Positions 44,394-55,690 of a DNA stretch of 64,000 bases are shown here, one piece after another. Source of the stretch: Dugong dugon (taxonomy: Eukaryota; Chordata; Mammalia; Sirenia; Dugongidae); contig CM057469.1 of the NCBI GenBank assembly GCA_030035585.1, forward strand, positions 64,187,501-64,251,500. The letters run 5' to 3'. Numbering within the stretch: position 1 is the stretch's first letter; every line of letters starts with the position of its first letter. The translations under genes were made by a program, and so were the position numbers. The notes below the pieces were generated by a model. It ran no database searches. It was given only the letters and a program-made list of their open reading frames with translations, and was not told the origin of the DNA.

Positions 44394-47300
44394 TTACAGT
44401 AGCGATCTCATACAATATTTGTCCTTTTGTGATTGACTTATTTTACTCAGCATAGTGTCCTCTAGTTTCATCCATGTTATGAGACGCTTCACAGATTCAT
44501 CATTGTTCTTTGTAGTTGCATAATACTCCATTGTGTGTATGTACCATAGTTTGTTTATCCATTCATCTGTTGATGGGCATCTAGGTTGTTTGCATCTTTT
44601 TGCTATTGTGAACAATGTTGCCATGAACATAGGTGTACATATGTCTATTCGTATGATGGCTCTTATTTCTCTAGGATGTATTCCTAGGAGTGGCATTGCT
44701 GGATCATATGGTATTTCTATTTCTAGCTTTCTAAGGAAGCACCATATCATTTTCCAAAATGGTTGTATCATTATACATTCCCACCAGCAGTGCATAAGAG
44801 TTCTGATCTTGCCACAGTCTCTCCAACATTTGCTATTTCCAGTGTTTTTGATTCGTGCCGGTGATAATGGGGTGAGATGGTATCTCATTGTGGTTTTTAT
44901 TTGCATTTCTCTAATGGCTAGTGATCATGAGCATTTCCTCAAGTGCATGTTGGCCACTTGAAATGTCTTCTTTGGTGAAGTGTCAGTTCATTTTCTTCGC
45001 CCATTTTTTAATTGGATTATTTGTCTTTTTGTTGTAGAGGTGTTAGATTTTCTTGTAGATTTTGGAGATTAGACCTTTGTCTGACCTGTAGTGTCCAAAG
45101 ATTTTTTCCCAGTCTGTAGGTTCTCTTTTTACTCTTTTGGTGAAGTCTTTGATGAGTATAAGTGTTTAATTTTTAAAAGATTCCAGTTATCTAGCTTATC
45201 TTCTGGAGTTTGTGTGTTGTTGGTTATGATTTGTATCCTGTGAATGCCGTGTATTAGGGCTTCTAGCTTTGATCCTATTATTTCTTCTCTGAACTTTATA
45301 GTTTTTGGCTTTATATTTAGGTCTTTGATCCATTTTGAATTAGTTTTTGTATGTGGTATGAGGTATGGGTCCTGTTTCATTTTTTTGCAGATGGATATGC
45401 AGTTTTGCCAGCACCATTTGTTAAAAAGACTGTTCCCCATTTGATGGACTTTGGGCACTTGTCGAAGATCAGGTGACTGTAGGTGGATGGATTTATATCT
45501 GGGTTCTCAATTCTGTTCCACTGGTCAATGTATCAGTTGTTGTACCAGTACCAGGCTATTTTGACTACTGTAGCTGTATAGCAGGTTCTGAGGTCAGGTA
45601 GTGCAAGACCGCCTACTTTATTCCTCTTTTTCAATAGTGCTTTACTTATTCAGGGCTTCTTCTCTTTCCATACAAAGTTAATGATTAGTTTTTTCATCTC
45701 TTTAAAGAATGTTGTTGGTATTTTGATCAGGATTGCGTTGTATTTGTAAATTGCTTGGGATAGAATTGTCGTTTTCACAATGTTGTGTCTACCTATCCAT
45801 GAGCATGGTATGTTTTTCCATATCTGTATATCCCTTTGGGTTTCTTGCAATAGTGTTTTGTAGTTTTCTTTGCATAGGTCTTTTACATCCCTGGTTAGAT
45901 TTAGTCCTAAGTATTTTATTTTTTTTAGGGACTATTATAAATGGTATTGTTTTCCTGATTTCCTTTTCTTCGTTCTCTTCATTTGTATATAAGAATCCAA
46001 CTGATTTTTGTATCTTGTATCTTGCTACTTTGCTGAATCTTTCTATTAGTTCCAGTAGTTTTCTTGTGGAGTCTTTAGGGTTTTCTGTGTATAGTATCAT
46101 ATCATCTGCAAACAGGGACAGTTTCACTTCTTAATTACCAATTTGGACACCCTTTATTTCTTTTTCTTGCCTTATTGCTCTAGCTAGGACTTCTAGCACA
46201 ATGTTAAACAGGAGTGGAGATAAAGAGGGTCCTTGTCTTATTCCTGTTCTCAAGGGGAATGTTTTCAGCCTCTCTCTATTAAGAATGATGTTGGCCATTG
46301 GTTTTGCATAGATGCCCTTTATTATGCTGAGAAATTTCCCTTCTATGCCTATTTTACTGAGAGTTTTTATCAAGAATGGGCGTTGGACTTTGTCAAATGC
46401 CTTTTCTGCATCAGTTGAGATGATCATGTGATTCTTTTCTTTCCTTTTGTTTATGTGGTGGATTATGTTGATTGGTTTTCTAATGTTGAACCATCCTTGC
46501 ATACTTGGTATGAATCCTACTTGGTCATGCTGTATTTTTTTTTGACATGATGCTGAATTCTATTGGCTAGAATTTTGTTGAGAATTTTTGTGTCTGAGAG
46601 ATATTGGTCTGTAATTTTCTTTTTTTGTGGTGTCTTTGCCTGGTTTTGGTATCAGGGTTATGCTGTCTTCATAAAATGAATTTGGAAGTATCCCTTCCTT
46701 TTCTGTGTTCTGAAATAGTTTGAGTAGTACTGGTATAAGTTTTTCTCTGAATGTTTGGTAGAATTCTCCAGTGAAGAAGCCATCTGGGCCAGGACTTTTT
46801 TTGTTGGGAGTTTTTTTTTATTACCTTTTCAATCTCTTCTCTTGTTATGGGTCTGTTCAGATTTTTAGCATCACTTTGTGGTAGTTTGTTTCAAAAAATT
46901 TGTCCATTTCCTCTAGGTTTTCAAATTTGTTGGAGTATAGTTTTTCATAATGCTCTGTTATAATCCTTTTTATTTCAGTGGGGTCTGTTGTAGTGTCCCC
47001 CTTTCATTTCTTATTTGGGTTATTTGCATCCTCTCCTGTTTTTCTTTTGTCAGTCTGACCAATGGTTTGTGGATTTTTTTTTTCTGGTCTTTTTTTTTTT
47101 TTTTTATTGTACTTTAGGTGAAGGTTTACAGAACAAATAGTTTCTCACTAAATAGTCAGTACACATATTGTTTTATGACATTGGTTAACAACCCCATGAC
47201 ATGTCAACCCTCTCCCTTCTTGACCTTTTTTTTTTTTTTTTTTGTGAAAATATACATAGCCACAGGTATAGCATTTCAAAAATTTCTACATGCACAATTC

Positions 47301-48720
47301 AGTGACATTGATTATATTCTTCCAGTTGTGTTGCTATTCTCACTTTAGATGAAGGTTTACAAAACAAAATAATTTCTCATTAAACAGTTAATACACATGT
47401 TGCCCTATGATATGGTTAACAACCCCACTATATGTTAATACTGTCCTTACTCAAACTTGGGTTCCCTATCACCAGCTTTCCTGTCCCCTTCTGCCTTCTA
47501 GTCCTTGTCCCTGGACTGCTGTGCCTCATTAGACCCGTTGTGTTTTATGGGGCCGTCCAATCCCTGGCTGAACGGTGAACCTGGGAAGTGACTTTGGTTT
47601 GTCGATTTTGTTGATCCTTTCAAAGAACCAACTTTTGGTCGATTCTTTCTATTGTTTTTCTATTCTCTATTTCATTTATTTCTGCTCTGGTCTTTATTAT
47701 TTCCTTTCTTCTCGTGGCTCTGGGCTTTTTTTGCTGTTCTCTTTCTATTTATTTGAGTTCTGTAGTTAATGTTTTGATTTTGTCTCTTTCTTCTTTTTTG
47801 ATGTGTGCGTCTATTCCTATGAATTGTCCTCTGAGGACTGCCTTTGCTGTGTCCCAAAGGTTTTGGTATGACATGTTTTCTTTCTCATTTGATTCTAGGA
47901 ATGTTTTGATTTCATCTCTGATTTCTTCTATTACCCAGTGATGTGTAAGCAGGGTGGTATTCAGTTTCCATGTAATTGATTTTTTTTCCTTGCTCTTCCT
48001 GTTGTTAATTTCTACCCGGATGGCTTTGTGGTCAGAGAAGGTACTTTGTATTATGTCAACATTTTGGATCTTGTTGAGGATTGCTCTGTGGCCTAAGATG
48101 TGTTCTATTCCATGTGCTTGGAAAAGAATGTGTACTTTGCAGCTGTTAGGTGTAGTGTTCTATATATATTTATGAGGTCAAGTTGGCTGATTGTGCCCTT
48201 TAGGTCTTCTGTATCTTTGTTGAGTTTATTTCTAGATGCTTTGTCCTTTATCGAGAGTGATGTCTTAAAGTCTCCTACTATTATTGTGGAACTGTCAATT
48301 TCTCTTTTCAGTGTTGTTAGAGTTGTTTTATGTATTTGGGAGCGCCGTCATTGGGTGTGTAGATGTTTATTATGGTTATGTCTTCATGATGGATCGTCCC
48401 CTTAATCATTGTATAGTGTCATTCTTTGTCTTTTATGGTGGATTTTGTTTCAAAGTTTATTTTATCTGAGATTAGTATTGCCACTCCTGCTCTTTTTTGG
48501 CAGTTGTTAGCTTGATATATTTTTTACAACCTATGACTTTTAATAAATTCACATCTTTGTTTCTAAAGTGTGTCTCTGGTAGACAGCATATTGATGGATC
48601 CTGTTTTCTTATCCATTCTGTCATTCTCTATCTCTTTATGGGTGCGTTGAGTCCATTTACATTCACTGTAATTATTAATAGATGTGTGTTTGTTGCTGTC
48701 ATTTTGTAGTGATTTTTTTT
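44394..48720 (-). pseudogene. L1 ORF2 (endonuclease and reverse transcriptase), broken
   Basis: ORF2p nicks DNA and reverse-transcribes L1 RNA. The endonuclease lies at about 48720-47700 (the conserved GDF motif is the complement of aaagtctcctac at about 48266). The RT follows at 47600-45700, with [20 protein letters not shown] (46502-46131 frame) and the active-site [19 protein letters not shown] (46127-45789 frame). The C-terminal region carries [18 protein letters not shown] and ends at [10 protein letters not shown] (44394). A stop or frame change separates nearly every block, and a nested L1 splits the N-terminal third, so it cannot make protein. Confidence 0.9.
47078..47594 (-). mobile_element. 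Nested L1 3'-UTR fragment (first)
   Basis: T-run 47091-47105, then attgtactttaggtgaaggt (L1 3' end complement). A second copy of that motif (ctttagatgaaggtttacaa) lies at about 47343, then 3' UTR sequence to 47594. Bracketed by tggtttgtggatttt (47063) and tggtttgtcgatttt (47595), a 15-bp target duplication that restores the ORF2 sequence of the host L1 when one copy is removed. Confidence 0.92.
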
Positions 48721-48820
48721 TGTGGTGCTGACGTTTTCTTTGCTCCTCTTACTCTCCTGTGCTGAATTCCTTTTGTTTGTGGATTTTTTTCTTTTCATTT
48801 CTTTTGTTTTTGTAGGTTTT

Positions 48821-50258
48821 TTTTTTTTAACTTTTTTTTAATTCTACTTTAGATTAAGGTTTATGGAACAAATAGTTTCTCATTAAACAGTCAGGACACA
48901 TATTGTTTCATGACATTGGTTAACAACCCCACTACATGTCAACACTCTCCCTTCTTGACCTTGGAGGACCTTTTTGTTGGTGAAAATATACATAGCCAAA
49001 GTTATACCATTTTGAAAGTTTCTACGCATACAACTCATTGACATCAATTACATTCTTCCAGCTGTGCTGCCATTCTCACTATCCCTTTTCAAGTTATTCC
49101 ATCACCAGTATCTTCAACTCACCACCTCCAGGCTTCCCATATAACCCTTTGAGTTGCTGTTGTCAATTTGATCTCACATGGACAATTTTTTTTATTGTAC
49201 TTTAGATGAAGGTTTGCAGAACAAATATTTTCTCATTATACATTTAGTACACATATTGCCCTATGACAATGGCTAACAACCCCACAACATGTCAACACTG
49301 TCCTTTCTTAACCTTGGGTTCCCTATCATCAGCTTTCTTGTCCCCTCCTGCCTTCTAGTCCTTGTCCCTGGACTGCTGTGCCTCATTAGTCCTGTTTTGT
49401 TTTATGAAGCTGTCTAGTCCCTGGCTGAATGGTGATCTTCGGGAGTGACTTTACCACTGAGCTAAAAGGGTGTCTGGGGGCCATACTGTTGGGGTTTCTC
49501 CAGTCTTTCAGGCCAGTGAATCTGGTCTTTTTTTGTGAGTTAGAGTTTTGTTCTACATCCTTTTCCAGCTCTGTACAGGACCCTCTATTGTGATCCTGGT
49601 CAGAGTAGTCAGTGGTGGTAGCTGGGCACCATCTAACTGTACTGGACTCAGTCTGGTGGAGCCCATGGTAGCTGTGGTCCATTAGTCCTTCGGACTAATC
49701 TTTTCCTTGTATCTTGTTCTCTTCATTCTCCCTTGGTCCCAAAGAGGTGAGAACAGTGGAGTGTCTTAGATGTCTGCTCACAGGCTTTTAAGATTCCAGA
49801 TGCTACTCACCAAGGTAGAATGTAGAACACTATCTTTATAAACTGTGTTATGCCAGCTGAGCTAGATGTGCTCTGAGACTATGATCTCCACAGCCCTCTG
49901 CCTGGCAATTCAGTCCCTCAGGGGCTTTGGAAGTGTCTATGGAGCTTCCATGACCTTTCCTTGTACAAGTAGTGCTGGCTTCCCTAGTATTGTGTAGTGT
50001 CTTACCCTTCACCAAAGTTACCACTTATCTATTGTCTACTTATTCCCCCCACCCCACACACTTCCCATCCCTCATAACCAACAAAGATTGTTTCTTTTTG
50101 TGTGTAAACTTTTACATGAGTCTTTACAGTAGCGATCTCATACAATATTTGTCCTTTTGTGATAGACTTATTTTACTCAGCATATGGTCCTCCAGTTTCA
50201 TCCATGTTATGAGATGCTTCACAGATTCATCATTGTTCTTTATCTTCGCGTAACACTC
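48821..50258 (-). mobile_element. Nested L1 3'-UTR and ORF2-tail fragment (second)
   Basis: T-run from 48815, 3' end complement attctactttagattaaggt, second internal copy at 49195 (attgtactttagatgaaggt), complete 3' UTR, and the last about 120 bases of ORF2 (to 50258). Target duplication tgtaggtttt at 48811 and 50259. It lies in the inter-ORF region of the host L1 and is closely similar over its whole length to 43100-44500. Confidence 0.92.
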
Positions 50259-50604
50259 TGTAGGTTTTGTTTTTACTGAGACTTTATGTTTTTCTACCTT
50301 ATGTTGATGAGTAGGTTTGTTAACTTTCTTTGTGTTTACCTTGAAATTTACCCTTATCTTCCTAGGTTTGAGTCAGTCTATTATTACTTAGCATCGCTTA
50401 GCCCTCCTCTCCATTAGCAGGTTCTATACCTACACTGTTTATTCCCTCTTTTATTGTTCTGATGCTGTTGTCATTTACAGATTAATCTCTCTGGTTCTGT
50501 GTTATAATTATTTTGATTTTGGATAGTACTTGAGAGTTAATTTCCTAGGTTGGTATCTGGCTGGTACAATGCTGTGTCACAGATTCAGCCTGTGGTCTGA
50601 TGTT

Positions 50605-51517
50605 GTTTGTTCTCAGATTGAAGGACTGACTTTAATAATTCTTCTAAGTTTGGTTTTGTTTTTACATAGTCCCTTAATTTCTGTTTATCTGGAAATGACC
50701 TAATTTTACCATCATATCTGAATGAGAGTTTTGCAGGATATATTATCCTTGGCTGGCAATTTTTGTCTTTCTAGGTTTTATATATGTCATCCCATTGCCT
50801 TCTTGCCTGCATGGTTTCTGCTGAATAATCCAAGCTCAGTCTTACTGTTTCTCCTCTGCATGTGACTTTTTATTCTTCTTGAGCTTCTCTCAGGATTCTT
50901 TGTTTGTCTTTGGTTTTAGCAAGTATGAATATGATATGCCTTGGTGATTTTCTTTTGGGTCCAACCTATATGGGGTTCGTTGAGCTTTTGGATGGTCAGC
51001 TTTTTGTCTTTCCTGATATTGAGGAAGTTTTCTGTCAGCAATTCTTCAGTGATCCTCTCTGTGTTTTCTGTTTTCTCTCTCTGTTCTGGAACTCCGATCA
51101 CTCAAAAATTTTGCTTTTGATTGTATCTCATGTAATTCTCAGCATTTCTTCATTTTTCTTTGTTCTTTTTTCTGATTTTTCCTCAAACAGAGTTGTATCC
51201 AAGTGTTTGTCTTCAATTTCACTGATCCTGTCTTCTGTCATTTCAAACCTTCTCCTCAGCCCTTCTATGACACTATCCTTTTCTGAAATCTTCTTGTTTC
51301 TCTTTTAGCTTTCTAATTGTTGTTTTTGTATGGTTTCTGTTTGTGAGCTTATTTTAGCATTTTGTTCGTGTATTATTTTCTTGAATTCTTCCATTGTTTG
51401 CCTGTATTTTCCATGAATTTGTCTATTTTTTCCTCATTTTTGTCTGCTTTTTGCTTCAACTCTTGGATAATTCTGTGTATTAGAGATTTGAATTCTTTAT
51501 CAGGTTGTTCTAGTGCC
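50605..51517 (-). pseudogene. L1 ORF1 remains
   Basis: Minus-strand pieces include MIGVPEQREKTENTERITEE and LLTENFLNIRKDKKLTIQ (ORF1p RRM region), and upstream the lysine-rich coiled-coil part. It parallels 331-1226 block by block. Truncated before its start codon at the 5' end of the insertion and interrupted by stops. Confidence 0.87.
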
Positions 51518-51639
51518 TGCATTTTAATAGTTTAAATGGTAGTTTTGTCTTAGAGAATTTCATGGGTACCAGATATTTTTCTATATCCATTCCAGTTCAT
51601 GAATACAATTTAATCTTTGCATTGCTTAGTTAAGAATTA

Positions 51640-52410
51640 TCTTTTGTTACTATGAAAAACTACTACTCTATACAGCCACTTTCACAGTTTCCTACAAAGC
51701 TAAACATAGGCCTATCATATGATCCAGCAATCACACTTCTAGGTATTTACCCAAATGAGTAGAAAATGTTTGTCCACATCAAAACCTGCACATAAATGTT
51801 TATAGCAGCTTTATTCATAACTGCCCCAAATTGTCTTTCAATAGATGAATGGGTAAATAAACCATATCACACCCTTGCAATGGAATATCATTCAGTGATA
51901 AAAAGAAACAAGCTATTGAGCTATAGAAATATACAGAAGAAGCAGAAATGCCTATTGCTAAGTGAAAGATGCCAGTCTGAAAGTTACGTACTGTGTGATT
52001 CCGACAATATGACATTCTCAAAAAGGTAGAACTGTAGAGTCATAAAAAGATCAGTGGTTGCCAGGGGTTCAGAGGGAGGAGGGGATAAATAGTTGGAGTA
52101 TAAGGCATTTTAGGGCATTCTATTCTGCATGACGCTGTAATGATGGACATATAACATTAAGCATTTGTCAAAACCCATAAGACTCTACAACAGAAAAAGT
52201 GTGAACCTGAGTATGAACTATGGACTTTAGTTAGTAACCGTGTATCAATATTCGTTCATCATGTGGAACAAATGAGCCATAGGAATTCAAAATGTTAATA
52301 ATAGGTGAAACAGTATGCAGGGGGAGGGGGACATGTGGGCACTCTCTGTGCTTTCTGAACAATTTTCTGTAAACTTAACACTGCTCTAAAAATAAAGCCT
52401 ATATGTAAAG
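51640..52410 (+). mobile_element. Old L1 3' part (L1M-type)
   Basis: cctatcatatgatccagcaat, ttctaggtatttacccaaatg, aataaaccatatcacaccctt and tggaatatcattcagtgata belong to the L1 ORF2 C-terminus (IDEWVNKPYHTLAMEYHSVI). A 3' UTR follows with ggggttcagagggaggagggg and a 3' end like ctgctctaaaaataaagcct. Diverged, frameshifted. Confidence 0.87.
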
Positions 52411-53099
52411 ACAAAAAGAAGCTTGAAAGTAGACAGCAAAAAATAATTAAAATAAATTACTACTCCACACACAAAATATCTCAGCAATCCACAAAAAAAT
52501 TAAATTGTCAAAATTATTTGACAGGTAGTAAAATATCACAAATGCTGTGCTTTTGTAAAACAAGTAACTTTTTAAAGGTAATATTATTTTGGCACCAACA
52601 AAATCTAATGCTTGACAATTAACTGAAAAAAAACTAAGATAACGCCAAAGACCTAAGTATATCCTGCAGGTTTGAACACTATGATATCCATCAAAAAGTT
52701 GAACACACACACATCACACACACACATGTTATAATATATTATAGTTAGTTGTGCATTTGTCTGTTTTTATCCTGAACTGAACTTCTTGAGAACATGGATA
52801 ATATCGTACTTATTTTTATTTTTTGACCTAATGTGCCTTATACAGAGTGGAATGTTTTATCACTCTCTTGTTTCTATTTCCTAGTTCTCCTGGACAATTT
52901 TTTTTCTTATCTAAACCAATAGAATTTTTGGCAGAAATGTCTAGCTTCTCTCCAAAATTTGTGCTGTCTTTTCCACACTATAGAATAGTTGGCTGGTAGA
53001 TATCCAGGTGGAGACTACATTTTCCTATCTACCCCCTTCCCACATCCTAGAGTTGCAAAAATGTCCTGAGTGCCTTAGGCAGCCCAGAAGCATCTGATA
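52411..53099. other. Interval with a short CA repeat
   Basis: A (CA)n-like tract at about 52705-52728. Otherwise AT-rich without recognised elements. Confidence 0.4.
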
Positions 53100-54000
53100 A
53101 TTCATTCATTTCAACAACTATTTATAGTACACCTCTGCCGATGGGCTAACGTCTCTTGCTCCAGTAGAATGTATGGTTTGGCGGCAGGGATGGAAATTAA
53201 TCAAATAATCACCCAAGCAATGTGACAGGTGTCATAAGGAAGAGGAAAACAATACTAGACCTTTTGGTTAGCAGCTGAGCTCTTAATCACTGTGCCACCA
53301 GGGCTCCAGAACAATGGTAGATTATTTAATCTAATCAGAGAAGAAAAAGAAGACATCTTATGAGACAACTGAGCTCATATCAGAAGATCAGAAAGAGATT
53401 TCTGGACTGGGAGGGTGGAGAGTATTTTAGGTGGAGAGGACAGCATGTGTAAAATCTCTTTTGGTGAGAAGGTCATAGTAAACAGGAGGAACTGAAGAGA
53501 ACCTGGGGCAGGTGGTGAAAGATGGGGCAGGAGAAGGAGGTAGGTATCAGGCCATGCAGAGTTTTGGAGCTCCTCTTAAGGAATGTTTTTTTAATCCTAA
53601 ATTTGATTGTAGATATTGGCCAGATGGAGCTCCGTGCACAAGATATGATGTAATTTAGACCGATTTCTCTGGATAAAGAATGGGGAATGCTTTGATGGGT
53701 TGATAGGCAAACCAGTTAGGAGACCATTTTTGTAATTATGGCAAGCAATGTTAGTACCTTGGACTAAGATAGTGGTGGTGTAGATGGAGAGAAAATGACA
53801 AACAAAAAAACATATTTAGGAAGTAATATGGAGAGAAGTTAGTGACTAATTGGATATTGGGGTTTGGGAGGAGGTACGTGTTGAGAATGATGTCCTGGTT
53901 TCTATTTTGTGCAACAGAATAAGTGGTGGTGCCACAAAATGAGTTACGGACACTAGGCCAGAATTATATTTTGAGGGGAAAGATTATGAGTTTTAATTTT
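53100..54000 (-). mobile_element. L2 LINE, antisense
   Basis: Begins with attcattcatttcaacaacta, then gaggacagcatgtgtaaaat, ggccatgcagagttttggag, aaaccagttaggagaccattt and aataagtggtggtgccacaaa: the complement of the L2 3' end and RT region in order. A 50-bp SINE head is inserted at 53258-53308. Confidence 0.82.
53258..53308 (-). mobile_element. PSINE 5' head only, antisense
   Basis: gaccttttggttagcagctg to ctgtgccaccagggctccag is the complement of just the tRNA-derived head. No body or tail follows on the left. Flanks gaaaacaata and cagaacaatg could be a decayed duplication. A 3'-truncated SINE is unusual, because target-primed reverse transcription starts from the 3' end. Confidence 0.8.
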
Positions 54001-54292
54001 ATCTTCTTTCACAGAACATTTTCTGAGACTGTAAGTTATCTTGAACTCTGTAATTATTCTGCTGTCCTCTTGATACTCTGGGACACACTCCATTCGAACT
54101 ACATTGGTCAGGGTAAAACACAGAAAAGTCCGAGTAAGAACTAACCAGTGTAAAAGACAGAGCGCAGAGAAAGCTGAGTATGAGTCTCTTATATGTGTGG
54201 CTAACATAAATCATAGACCCACGTATCTCTCTTTATTCTCCAGAGGAGTTTGACTTCACAGAAATCATACGTGTACTTGCTGCTGTCACTGC

Positions 54293-54658
54293 GTTGTTAG
54301 TTGCTGTCAAGTTGACTTCAATTCATGGCAACCACATGTAAAATGGAACAAAATGCTGCCCAGTCTCATGCCATGATTACTGGTATGCTTGAGTCCATTG
54401 TTGCCTTCCAACCTAGGGGGCTTATCTTCCAGCACTACATCAGCCTATATTCTGCTGTGATCTGTAGGGTTTTCATTGGCTAATTTTCAGAAGTAAATCA
54501 CTAGGCCTTTCTTCCCAGTCTATCCTCATCTGGAAGCTCCACTGACATCTGTCTACCATGGGTAGTCCTGCTGATGTTTAAAATACCAGTGACATAGCTT
54601 CCAGTATCTCAGCAACACACAAGCCTCCACATTAAGAAAAACTGACAGACAGGTGGAA
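54293..54658 (-). mobile_element. Internally deleted RTE (5' UTR joined to 3' end), antisense
   Basis: On the minus strand it starts near 54658 with ccacctgtctgtcagttt, runs through the presumed RTE 5' UTR (gaagctatgtcactggtatt, cagcaggactacccatgg, gtggagcttccagatgagg, gaagaaaggcctagtgattt, gtgctggaagataagcccc, then aggttggaaggcaac) and jumps directly to the RTE 3' terminus (aatggactcaagcatac, atgagactgggcagc, aattgaagtcaacttgacag) ending ctaacaac. No tRNA head. The 5' UTR identity is from recalled RTE sequence; the joins to other copies are visible in this window. Confidence 0.78.
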
Positions 54659-55504
54659 GGGATGTACACAGAATACATTTTCCCAACTCAGTGACTGAGG
54701 CACCAGGTTATCTCACCTTTTTCTTGGAAGCTGCAGCTAGGATGCTTGGAGTTAGACAGTCTTACAGCTGTTTAATCAATTTCATAAGATAAAATGTGAC
54801 CCTCGGGCATTCGTGGAATCATCCTACTTCCTCTGAAAGTGTCTCTTACATGTTTTTTTTACAGGTAAATGTAACCTAGGGAATATTTGTCATAAAATAC
54901 TTCATCCCATGGGTATAAGCACAATATGACAATAGTATTTCAAGAAGGGGATGTAGGGGAGGGTTGGACAACAAAGATTCCTCAAAGGAAGTTGTATTAG
55001 GTTTCTCCAAAAGTGGGCTGTATTGAAACAACAAGTGTTATGATAAATTGTGTTTTCCCAGTTGTTGGTTTATTTTTGAAAAATAGATTTTTTTTTTCAG
55101 AAAATAGCATGTTACACCCCATTTTGTCAACTCAGAGACCAAACCAAGATTGTTCTAACTAAAACTAGAATAACCAGAGCTTAAATGTTGAACACTTTAG
55201 ACACATCAGAGAAGAGAATGAGCATTCTTCATGTACTTTAGTGATTAACCAAAGAATATGTAATGCCTTTGAGATGCTAACAGCATGATTGTTGAAATTG
55301 GCAACAGATTGAATTTCTAGGAACATATTTATATCAAATCTATACCTTCTCGCGTATGTTTGACCCTTATTTAATTTAGTGGGGTCTAATCCATAGTTTG
55401 TGACTGTATTATAACCATAAAACATCTGAACGCCTATATTCTTTGAAAATTTGAGATGTGCCATTAACTTTTTTGAAAGGAATTTTTGTTCTTTATCATC
55501 CCTC
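54659..55504. other. Interval without recognised features
   Basis: AT-rich with a T-run at about 55090. No assignable element. Confidence 0.4.
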
Positions 55505-55690
55505 ATTGTTGTGAGGTGCCATGAAGTCGGCTCTGACCCATAGCGACCCTGTGTACAACAGAACAAAACACTGCCCAGTCCTGTGCCATCCCTAACAATA
55601 ATTGTCATGCTTGAGCCTATTGTTGTAGCCACTGTGTCAATCCATCTCGCTGAGAGTCTTCCTCTTTTTTGATGACCCTCTACTATCATC
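55505..55690 (-). mobile_element. RTE 3' end, antisense
   Basis: attgttgtgaggtgccatgaa, gtcggctctgacccatagc, acactgcccagtcctgtgcc, cactgtgtcaatccatctcg and gagagtcttcctctttt are the complement of the RTE 3' UTR and ORF end (RLSARWIDTVATTIGSS on minus). 5'-truncated to under 200 bp. Confidence 0.9.

Larger units (their letters stand above)
43096..51517 (-). mobile_element. L1 LINE, antisense, 5'-truncated in ORF1, with two nested L1s
   Basis: From right to left: truncated ORF1 (51517 to about 50605), inter-ORF (about 50605-50269 and 48810-48720), ORF2 (about 48720-44394), a long 3' UTR (44394-43110) and a T-run (poly(A) complement) at 43096. The target duplication tgccttttaatac (43083) and tgcattttaatag (51518) matches at 11 of 13 positions. 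Two antisense L1 tails (47078-47594, 48821-50258) interrupt it; without them it is about 6.5 kb. The estimated inter-ORF spacer of about 450 bp is long for a mammalian L1. Confidence 0.92.
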
